Shown here: positions 8,352-14,384 of the stretch, in pieces
How positions within the stretch are numbered: the first letter of the stretch is position 1
Layout: each line of letters begins with the position of its first letter
NCBI GenBank assembly: GCA_002315505.1
Contig: DCGX01000046.1
Coordinates: 1 to 56,097 of the forward strand
Length of the DNA stretch: 56,097 nucleotides
Direction of reading: 5' to 3'
Source: Ruminococcaceae bacterium UBA1767
GTDB lineage: Bacteria > Bacillota > Clostridia > Oscillospirales > Acutalibacteraceae
Position numbers and translations under genes: made by a program
Notes under the pieces: generated by a model
Databases searched by the model: none
What the model saw: only the letters and a program-made list of their open reading frames with translations
Told to the model about the DNA's origin: nothing

Positions 8352-9431
8352 TCATAATCTATCTTCCCACAGATGAGCATAAAACGGTCTCATCTTTTCG
8401 GGCGGTAAATCAATTTCTTTTTGTAATTCTTCAGCTTCCTTTTTTAGCTGCTCAAGCTTATCGTCAGGGAAGTTTTTAAAATAATCGGTTTTCTTCATAA
8501 ACTCAAACATTTTTCTGTACGCATCCCGCAAATCTCTTTTTATCATATTCGGGTCAAAACATTCAAGCATATCTGAAATAACAGTATACGGTACTGACTT
8601 TATCGGTATAACTTCCTCGTTTGTTCCGTCTTCATCTGTAACCCTCATTCCCGTGCCGTGGCATTTACGGCAGAAACCGAGATTCAGCGCAATCATCCTG
8701 CGTTCTCTTTCTGACAGTTCGTTATACGCTGCCCATATAGACTGATAACGCATTTTATGATACATGAAATTGTAGCCTTCAAAGCTTTCATCGGAATATA
8801 TTTCCTGAGCAAAATCGGTTTCTTCATCATCATATTCAGATTTTAAACGTTCAAACGGAATCTGTCTCATATTGCATAGACCATCTTCAATCAACGTTCT
8901 GATTGCCGTCAATGCTTTCTTACCGCATTTCTTCGGACATACCTGCTTAGCTATTGTCATTAATGTTTCATCATCATTTTTCTGCCCCATCTCGTTGTAT
9001 ATTGCCATTGCCTTGCGTAAATCGTTATAATATCTTTCTGATGTAATACTGAAACTCGTCTGCATTGTACGAACATACCGTAGAATCTCTTTACGGACAT
9101 AGTAGCCCTTAAACTGCATAAATGATTTACCGGCAGAAAAATCATAATGGTCTATCGCTTCCAGGATACCCTGAGCAATGCTCAGCTTAATATCCGCAAA
9201 GTGTGACGGCATGTTATACTTACGGACAGAAATAATTGCTGTGCTGTTTATCTGTTCTTCGTTACAGCTTAAAATCCAATCAAAATATTTCGTCTCTTTT
9301 TTATCCGATTCCTTGAATTTCCTTACCCAATTCTGATAATCGGGTTTTGAAGGAGCTGTAATACAGTGAAACATTGTAAAGTCTCTGCATAAGTCAGTTA
9401 CCGTAAAGGTGTCATGTTCATTTTCATACAT
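8352..9431 (-). CDS. Sigma-70-like protein with a CxxCxGxG insert
   Basis: The protein has 359 residues. Residues 75-125 (DIKLSIAQGILEAIDHYDFS to KEILRYVR) resemble sigma region 2, where family members have a DL-Q-G-LGL-A--KFDP pattern. Residues 237-307 (ELSERERRMIALN, then ISDMLECFDPNMIKRDLRDAYRK) resemble region 4. Between the two halves of region 4 lies CRKCHGTGM (254-262), a DnaJ-like zinc-knuckle motif unusual for sigma factors. It overlaps the upstream gene by 8 nt and has AAAGGAA before its ATG. It might direct transcription of element genes or act as a DNA-binding regulator. The fold is inferred from short patterns only. Confidence 0.6.
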   Translation of the reverse strand: MYENEHDTFTVTDLCRDFTMFHCITAPSKPDYQNWVRKFKESDKKETKYFDWILSCNEEQINSTAIISVRKYNMPSHFADIKLSIAQGILEAIDHYDFSAGKSFMQFKGYYVRKEILRYVRTMQTSFSITSERYYNDLRKAMAIYNEMGQKNDDETLMTIAKQVCPKKCGKKALTAIRTLIEDGLCNMRQIPFERLKSEYDDEETDFAQEIYSDESFEGYNFMYHKMRYQSIWAAYNELSERERRMIALNLGFCRKCHGTGMRVTDEDGTNEEVIPIKSVPYTVISDMLECFDPNMIKRDLRDAYRKMFEFMKKTDYFKNFPDDKLEQLKKEAEELQKEIDLPPEKMRPFYAHLWEDRL

Positions 9432-10539
9432 TTCTCAGTTTCCTTTCAACTGCCTTATATATTTCCTCCTGCGTCATATCAGTTTTGTAAGCACTCTCCG
9501 CATAAGCCTTATCATAATCCGTCCTTTTCAGGTATTCCTTTGCTATGGCTTTGGCCGCTTCATAAAATTCATCTGAAATCAGACCTCTGTTCCTGCTTCT
9601 GCGAAGCTGAGATAATCTGCCCTCGTAAATCTTTTTAATCGGATTACTGTCCGCCTTATCATTCCGTTTTGTTTTTTGAGCATATTCTGCACAGGAATAT
9701 GTATCGTTGCTGTAAGTCTTTTTGATAGTGGTTTTGCCGCCGCAGACCTTCTGATTAAATGCTTTTTCCATTAAGAAGTATTTCTCGCAGATAATGCACT
9801 GTCTTGTGTAGTGTCCGTAATGAATACCCTCAAATAAATCAGCTATGATGAAATCACGGTAGCTTGTAAAAATCATTTCTCTGCCGAGCGTTTTCTTACC
9901 CTTTTTTGAAAGTACGGTTATATACCTTGTTTTCAGTTCAGAGATATTCCAGTTGTTCAGCAAATCAACCGCAACGGGAAGCAAATCGTTTTCATAATGC
10001 TTTTGCATTTCAGAATATGTGTCGGCAATTTCTTTCATTTCAGAGTAAGCCTTGGAAATATCGTGAGTGATGTTTTCAAAGAACAGAAGACAATCCTTCA
10101 TTTCACTTTCAATTTCAACGGTGCGGATAACAAATTGTGCGTCTGACAGTTCAGGATATTTTTCCCACAACTCATGTGGGTTATCAGTTCTCGATTGCTT
10201 TAGTATATTTACGACGTGAATATTCTTGTCGGAGAATAATTCCGTTGTCTTCTGTATTTCATCGGAAACATTAAACGGGAAAAGGACTTTTATTGCAGAT
10301 ATGTAGTTAATCAGATTTTTGGCAATACCCGGAGAATCAATAAGCATTTCAGGACAAAGCAGAGATTCAAGAGCTTTCATTATGGTTGTATATTCTTTTT
10401 CCAGCTTTTTCTCAATAATATATTCGCCTTTTTTGTCAGTAAAAGCATTCAGAAGTATCTTTGAATATTTACCTGCGTAACGCTTGACTCCGCCGACAAT
10501 TACGTTGCCGTCGCAGAAAATTGCTTTAATATCCTTCAT
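9424..10539 (-). CDS. Protein of unknown function with a CGNR-like zinc finger (possibly DUF6076)
   Basis: I do not recognise a function. From ATG 10539 (GGAAG upstream) the product has 371 residues. An in-frame ATG 25 codons earlier lacks a ribosome site. The N-terminal two thirds are helical with no catalytic motif I can name. Near residue 255 a cysteine cluster appears, CIICEKYFLMEK, CGG and CAEYAQKTKR, arranged like the treble-clef CGNR zinc finger. A charged helical tail follows. Proteins of this look (DUF6076, from memory) occur in Firmicutes mobile elements. It is translationally coupled to the sigma-like gene, so the two probably act together, perhaps in DNA binding. Confidence 0.5.
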   Translation of the reverse strand: MKDIKAIFCDGNVIVGGVKRYAGKYSKILLNAFTDKKGEYIIEKKLEKEYTTIMKALESLLCPEMLIDSPGIAKNLINYISAIKVLFPFNVSDEIQKTTELFSDKNIHVVNILKQSRTDNPHELWEKYPELSDAQFVIRTVEIESEMKDCLLFFENITHDISKAYSEMKEIADTYSEMQKHYENDLLPVAVDLLNNWNISELKTRYITVLSKKGKKTLGREMIFTSYRDFIIADLFEGIHYGHYTRQCIICEKYFLMEKAFNQKVCGGKTTIKKTYSNDTYSCAEYAQKTKRNDKADSNPIKKIYEGRLSQLRRSRNRGLISDEFYEAAKAIAKEYLKRTDYDKAYAESAYKTDMTQEEIYKAVERKLRNV

Positions 10540-10888
10540 TTTTATCACTTCCCGTAAAATATTTAAAAAATTTTTTGTAAAAACAGAGCCAATTATTATG
10601 CGATAATCACACAAATGTACTCCAACGCTATATCCGTCAATGCTTTCAGGCTTGTTGTGTCAATCGGTTTTCGCTGTTACGCCAAAATCGGGGTAATTGC
10701 AAAAACGCAGTATTATATAAATAGAGGGGCTGTAAATGAGTGCTTACCAAGAATATAGCAGTGGAACAAATGTTCGGCAATATTATATATCATTGTAGCA
10801 CGGTTTGCAATAGCAATTTGTCGAAGAAAGACAGTAAAGTACCGTAAAAGGTACACAAACAGCAAAAAATACATATTTCAGCCGAATT
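10540..10888. other. Gene-free stretch upstream of the hairpin cluster
   Basis: No coding frame with a ribosome site is present. The only clear structure is a short inverted repeat, GTACC and GGTAC around GTAAAA (about 10837-10852). The region separates the leftward sigma-like operon from the rightward parM operon and must hold promoters for one or both, but no hexamer pair with correct spacing is convincing. Confidence 0.5.
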
Positions 10889-10923
10889 GAGCCGCTTTCT
10901 GTAATGGAAAACGGCTCTTTTTA
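10889..10923 (+). terminator. Hairpin 1 of four: terminator-like, AGCCG/CGGCT stem
   Basis: GAGCCG (10889-10894) pairs with CGGCTC (10912-10917). After a C-A mismatch, TTTC (10896-10899) pairs with GAAA (10907-10910), leaving a 7-nt loop. TTTTT follows. It has a near-copy at 11050-11093. No gene precedes it on the plus strand, so it may act as an attenuator in a leader. Confidence 0.6.
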
Positions 10924-10951
10924 TCCCCTCAAACAAAAGTTGAATCTAAAG

Positions 10952-10978
10952 TGGTCTGGGCATAATTTGCCCAGACCA
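10952..10978. repeat. Hairpin 2 of four: perfect 11-bp inverted repeat
   Basis: TGGTCTGGGCA (10952-10962) and TGCCCAGACCA (10968-10978) are perfect inverted repeats around TAATT. The next repeat, centred 45 bp downstream, has the same outline but a different inner stem, with changes on both arms. Confidence 0.75.
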
Positions 10979-10996
10979 AAACAATGGTTTAAAAAG

Positions 10997-11023
10997 TGGT
11001 GGTGGCAATTTTTGCCACCACCA
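10997..11023. repeat. Hairpin 3 of four: perfect 11-bp inverted repeat, diverged copy of hairpin 2
   Basis: TGGTGGTGGCA (10997-11007) and TGCCACCACCA (11013-11023) surround ATTTT. Outer and innermost bases (TGGT, GGCA) match hairpin 2. The differing positions change on both arms so that pairing is kept. Confidence 0.75.
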
Positions 11024-11049
11024 AAATTTAATAGTTGTACAACAAACTC

Positions 11050-11093
11050 AGCCGTTTTCCTTTTATTTCTATGTAAGGAAAGCGGCTTTTTAT
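11050..11093 (+). terminator. Hairpin 4 of four: terminator-like, diverged copy of hairpin 1
   Basis: AGCCG (11050-11054) pairs with CGGCT (11083-11087), T11055 with G11082 as wobble, and TTTCCTT (11056-11062) with AAGGAAA (11075-11081). A T-rich tail follows. It lies about 100 nt before parM and would stop or attenuate any transcript entering from the hairpin cluster. Confidence 0.65.
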
Positions 11094-11118
11094 ATTAAAT
11101 CAGAAAGGATGAATAGTT

Positions 11119-11142
11119 ATGTTCCACATTGATTACGGTTAG
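11119..11142 (+). other. Possible 7-codon leader minicistron before parM
   Basis: ATG 11119 is preceded by AAAGGA at 9 nt and encodes MFHIDYG, then TAG. It ends 47 nt before the parM start. The peptide resembles the IDHGYG start of ParM itself. It may be a leader peptide or a chance or remnant frame. Confidence 0.25.
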
Positions 11143-11189
11143 AAATCTACATTAATCTTACGATAACTCAAATTTTAGGAGGAATTTAA

Positions 11190-12113
11190 TTGAAAGGTTT
11201 AAACAAGAAATTCATTATCGGTATTGACCACGGTTACGGCAATATCAAAACTGCAAATCATTGCTTCAAAACGGGAATCAGAGCCTATGACTCGGAACCG
11301 CTTTTCACAAGAGATATGCTTGTGTACAACGGTATGTACTATCTCATCGGCGAAGGTCATAAAGAATTCATTCCCGAAAAAATCAAGGACGAGGATTATT
11401 ACCTGCTCACACTCGTTGCTGCTGCAAAGGAGCTCCGGGATAAAGGGGTAACCTGTGCCGACATTTATATTGCGGCAGGACTTCCTCTGACATGGACATC
11501 GGGACAGAAAGAAGACTTCAAAAAGTATCTTTCCAAAAATGAAGAGGTCAGCTTCATTTATCAGAAAACCGAATATAACATCCGCATTACAGGTGTCAGC
11601 ATTTATCCGCAGGGATATGCGGCAATTGCAGAGATAGCTTCAAAAATGGAAGGTCTTAACCTTATCGCCGACATTGGCAACGGCACAATGAATGTTCTGT
11701 ATATGGTAAACGGCAGACCGCAGACAGCAAATATGTACACAGAGAAATTCGGTACTTATCAGTGTACCATAGCGGTCAGAGAGGAATTTCAGAGAAGAAC
11801 GCATAGAGAGCTGAACGACAACATTATTGATGAGGTACTTTGCAGCGGAACTGCGAATATTGTTCCCGCTGACCTGAAAATCATAAAAGCAATTGTTAAG
11901 GAATATGTTGACGATATTTTCCGCAGACTCCGCGAACACGGTTATGATGAAAATACAATGACTCTGTATATCACGGGTGGAGGCGGATGTATTGTAAAAA
12001 ACTTTTACAAATACAATCCCGACAGAGTGAAGTTCATTAATGACATCTGTGCCGCCGCAAAGGGATATGAGTATCTCGCCGAGCTTCAGATGAACAAGGG
12101 TCAGATTGTATGA
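11190..12113 (+). CDS. parM: ParM/StbA-type actin-like segregation ATPase
   Basis: The product has 307 residues and the start is TTG with AGGAGG 7 nt upstream. The actin-fold phosphate loops are visible: GIDHGYGN (residues 11-18), the second phosphate motif LIADIGNGT (about 157-165), and the adenosine motif YITGGGGC near 270. ParM polymerises with ATP and pushes sister DNA molecules apart while bound through ParR to a centromere. The next gene overlaps it by 4 nt and is a small ParR-like protein. A segregation pair in an element that looks integrated suggests that its excised circle replicates or must be kept. Element-borne ParM-like proteins without proven segregation roles also exist. Confidence 0.8.
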   Translation: MKGLNKKFIIGIDHGYGNIKTANHCFKTGIRAYDSEPLFTRDMLVYNGMYYLIGEGHKEFIPEKIKDEDYYLLTLVAAAKELRDKGVTCADIYIAAGLPLTWTSGQKEDFKKYLSKNEEVSFIYQKTEYNIRITGVSIYPQGYAAIAEIASKMEGLNLIADIGNGTMNVLYMVNGRPQTANMYTEKFGTYQCTIAVREEFQRRTHRELNDNIIDEVLCSGTANIVPADLKIIKAIVKEYVDDIFRRLREHGYDENTMTLYITGGGGCIVKNFYKYNPDRVKFINDICAAAKGYEYLAELQMNKGQIV

Positions 12114-12433
12114 GTGCCGAGTACCGTATCAACGTCAGATTTAATCAGAAGAACAACGAGCATTTGAAGATGCTTGAGTTTTTCAGCAGTCAGGGCGGGA
12201 AGTTTTCACGAAACAGATTCATTATCGAAGCTATTGCAGAAAAGATCGGAATCATTGAAAAGCAGAACAGACAGGATGAAGATTTTGAACGGTTCCGTCA
12301 GATAATCCGTGAAGAAATCTGCAATGCAAAGCTGACAGTTGTTTCTTCCGACAGTGATAAAACCGCATTATCTGATGACGAAAGGCAACAGAATGACGAC
12401 CTTGCTCTTGATGCACTTGATATGTTCGGATGA
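12110..12433 (+). CDS. ParR-like DNA-binding partner of ParM
   Basis: The product has 107 residues and overlaps the parM stop as ATGA. The N-terminus (YRINVRFNQKNNEHLKMLEF, then SRNRFIIEAIAEKI) follows the ribbon-helix-helix pattern: a short strand with alternating residues followed by two helices. A charged acidic C-terminus follows that could contact ParM. By position and fold it is the centromere-binding adaptor. The centromere would usually lie upstream of parM, where the hairpin cluster is. Function rests on context. Confidence 0.65.
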   Translation: MSAEYRINVRFNQKNNEHLKMLEFFSSQGGKFSRNRFIIEAIAEKIGIIEKQNRQDEDFERFRQIIREEICNAKLTVVSSDSDKTALSDDERQQNDDLALDALDMFG

Positions 12434-12504
12434 TGCCGCAAATACGGTAAATGGGTGCCATACCAAAATAACAAATGAAAAAGCGGCACCGTTTTCGATG
12501 CCGC
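12434..12504 (+). promoter_or_regulatory. Mutually exclusive hairpins before the DUF3847-like gene
   Basis: GCGGCA at 12483-12488 can pair with TGCCGC at 12499-12504 (10-nt loop) or with an identical TGCCGC at 12434-12439. The first hairpin ends 2 nt before the AAAGGAG ribosome site. It may tune translation of the next gene; this is inference. Confidence 0.3.
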
Positions 12505-12523
12505 AGAAAGGAGATTGATTTTT

Positions 12524-12727
12524 ATGACAAAAGAAGAAAAAGAGCTTGAACAGGCAAAGCACAGACTTGAAGAAGCCGAAATGCGTGACCGAAAAAAGGA
12601 ACAGAAGGCACGAACACGCCGACTTATTCAGGAAGGTGCTATTTTAGAGAAGACAATGCCTGAAACAAACAGTATGGAGCTTGAAGAATTAGAGCAATAT
12701 CTTTACGGCTTATCTCACAGAAGCTGA
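12524..12727 (+). CDS. Small charged helical protein, DUF3847-like
   Basis: The product has 67 residues, starting at ATG 12524 with AAAGGAG 10 nt upstream. A TTG three codons earlier is less likely. Residues 2-45 form one very charged helix (EEKELEQAKHRLEEAE, then DRKKEQKARTRRLIQEGAILE). This pattern matches the DUF3847 proteins often found just before MobA/MobL relaxase genes in Clostridia elements. In such elements it may be a relaxosome accessory, but no function is established that I know of. Its stop codon lies in an 11-bp sequence repeated before the relaxase. Confidence 0.7.
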   Translation: MTKEEKELEQAKHRLEEAEMRDRKKEQKARTRRLIQEGAILEKTMPETNSMELEELEQYLYGLSHRS

Positions 12728-12732
12728 TTCCC
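12722..12732. repeat. Left copy of the AGCTGATTCCC direct repeat
   Basis: The 11-bp sequence AGCTGATTCCC includes the DUF3847-like stop codon. An identical copy is at 14302-14312, directly before the relaxase homology. Together they bracket the oriT and the AT-rich cargo gene. Confidence 0.6.
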
Positions 12733-12734
12733 TT

Positions 12735-12782
12735 GTATAAGGGCGCACTTACTCACCACCGTAAAAGGCGGTGTAAGTGCGC
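12735..12782 (-). other. oriT: Origin of transfer (oriT), MOBQ/IncQ-like
   Basis: On the minus strand an inverted repeat GCGCACTTAC (12782-12773) and GTAAGTGCGC (12752-12743) encloses a second short stem, CC-GG pairs around a TTTTAC loop. It runs into the core TAAGTGCGCCCTTA (minus strand of 12738-12751). That core is the nick-region sequence of MOBQ-type relaxases such as those of staphylococcal pSK41-type and streptococcal pIP501-type plasmids. The next relaxase gene is of this family. With the nick on the minus strand, transfer would start toward lower coordinates. Confidence 0.8.
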
Positions 12783-12956
12783 TCTACGAGGTCAGCCCAT
12801 GACTGCCGTCAATGCCTGCGCAGTCGGTGTAACATCAGGCTGTTACAGAAAAATATATCTGTACCGACTGCCTTTAAAAATCATCCACCGGATAATTTTT
12901 AAAGATTACGGGTGTACGGTTTCTGCGGAAACTTAGAACAATTAGTTATTCATATT

Positions 12957-14195
12957 TTATGGTTGAAATATAGGAATAGATTCATTTAGTACATCATGTA
13001 CTAACATTCTAAAAATATAAGAAATATAATCCGTTAAATTAATATCTAAAAAAGGCGTCGGACTTTCAAGCTCTCCGTTTTTATCTATTTGTGGAATTAT
13101 TTTTTCGTGTAATACAGATGTTGTTTTCAGTAAACCAACGTGGAAAAATTTTGAACGCTCTGTATAGTATTTTTTGATAAAATATTTTGCAAAAGATTCA
13201 TCAGAATAATTAGCAACAAGAAATTTAATCTTTTTTACAATGCTGTATATTTCAGTATTACATACCTCACAACATTTACTTTCAAAATAAATTATATTCG
13301 AGAGAGGTTCTATTGATGTGACACCCATATTATTTATTATATCTGAGATGCCAGGTTCATTACTATTTAACATTGAATAATGAATTTTTTGTGTTGAGTA
13401 AAGAATTATGGCAGAGGCTATTATCTTATCAATATTATCATCTATATTGTTAGAAATAATATAATCTATAATTTTCAAACAATCAATTGGTAATAACACT
13501 TGACCGTCTTTATTCGGGATTTCATCTTCGTCAATCCAATTGAAACATATTTCCTCACACTCATAATCGTTATTAAGATTCACATCTTCATTTAATTCAG
13601 TATATTCACATTTTGAAATATCCATTAAAGAAAAAGAATACTCAAATAAGATTGCACATATCATCGGAAATAACCTTTGAATTAAAGTTTTTAAATCCCA
13701 TTCACAAAAAGCTGTAATTGGAAAAGTTAGATAATTATTTTTCCCATCGTTAAATATATGTACTTTTTTATATGTAGAATTATAAATTAAACGATGAGGA
13801 AAATTATTAGTAATAACAGCTCCAAGTGACTTTTTTGTATTAGCCTCAGTTAATTTTATTTTGGAATGTACTTTGTTATCTTTGAATTTTTTAAAGCATA
13901 TCTTAATAAAATATGTTTTTTCTTTAATAGTAAGGGCTTTTTGGCATGCATTATATAGTGCTGTTTCATCGCATTTAAGATTATCAATAATTATATCTTT
14001 GATGCAACCCTTTTTCTTATATGTGAATCTCACCGTTCCAATATTTGTATCACCTATTGTAACAATATTATTTTCGACATCTTTCTCATTATAAAAATAA
14101 GTGCCCATTGTCGTTATTTCATTAAAAACATACCATAATTTTCTGAGATAGATATTGCTTTCTTCAACGGAATTACAGTTTACTTCAAATTTCAT
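12957..14195 (-). CDS. AT-rich cargo gene with a C-terminal HEPN-like R-x4-H motif, unknown function
   Basis: The product has 412 residues from ATG 14195, chosen because GGGAG lies 9 nt upstream; an ATG 6 codons earlier overlaps that site. I recognise no overall family. The gene is much richer in A and T than its neighbours and reads against the flanking mobilization genes, so it looks like a recent insertion. The last 100 residues are helical and include KKYYTERSKFFHVG with R347 and H352. This spacing and the following small residue match the R-x4-6-H active site of HEPN RNases such as ApeA-like defence proteins. The helix after it (DINLTDYISYIFRMLVHDVL) also fits. The N-terminal 300 residues show no motif I know. 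A role in phage or plasmid defence is a hypothesis. Confidence 0.55.
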   Translation of the reverse strand: MKFEVNCNSVEESNIYLRKLWYVFNEITTMGTYFYNEKDVENNIVTIGDTNIGTVRFTYKKKGCIKDIIIDNLKCDETALYNACQKALTIKEKTYFIKICFKKFKDNKVHSKIKLTEANTKKSLGAVITNNFPHRLIYNSTYKKVHIFNDGKNNYLTFPITAFCEWDLKTLIQRLFPMICAILFEYSFSLMDISKCEYTELNEDVNLNNDYECEEICFNWIDEDEIPNKDGQVLLPIDCLKIIDYIISNNIDDNIDKIIASAIILYSTQKIHYSMLNSNEPGISDIINNMGVTSIEPLSNIIYFESKCCEVCNTEIYSIVKKIKFLVANYSDESFAKYFIKKYYTERSKFFHVGLLKTTSVLHEKIIPQIDKNGELESPTPFLDINLTDYISYIFRMLVHDVLNESIPIFQP

Positions 14196-14301
14196 TGTTA
14201 ATCTCCCTTTCATTTTTTAACAAAATAAAAATATTTTTATGAATTATTGATACTTTACATTTAATAAATAATAACATTTTTTAAAATAATATCAACAAAG
14301 G

Positions 14302-14312
14302 AGCTGATTCCC
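14302..14312. repeat. Right copy of the AGCTGATTCCC direct repeat
   Basis: Identical to 12722-12732. It overlaps the AAAGGAG ribosome site region and ends exactly where relaxase-like codons begin (GCA ATT TAT CAT), in the place where the missing ATG would be expected. Confidence 0.6.
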
Positions 14313-14384
14313 GCAATTTATCATCTTGAAGCAAAAATCATAAGCAGAGGGGCAGGGCGTTCTGCCGTTGCAGCTTCTGCGTAC

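Noticed and set aside
10904..11098. 64-codon plus-strand frame through the hairpin cluster
   Set aside because: It reads straight through three of the four hairpins, its odd WWW/PPP content comes from the inverted repeats, and it has no ribosome site.
12733..12936. 67-codon plus-strand frame over oriT
   Set aside because: It starts inside the oriT repeat, lacks a ribosome site and has no protein-like composition; the DNA is explained by oriT.
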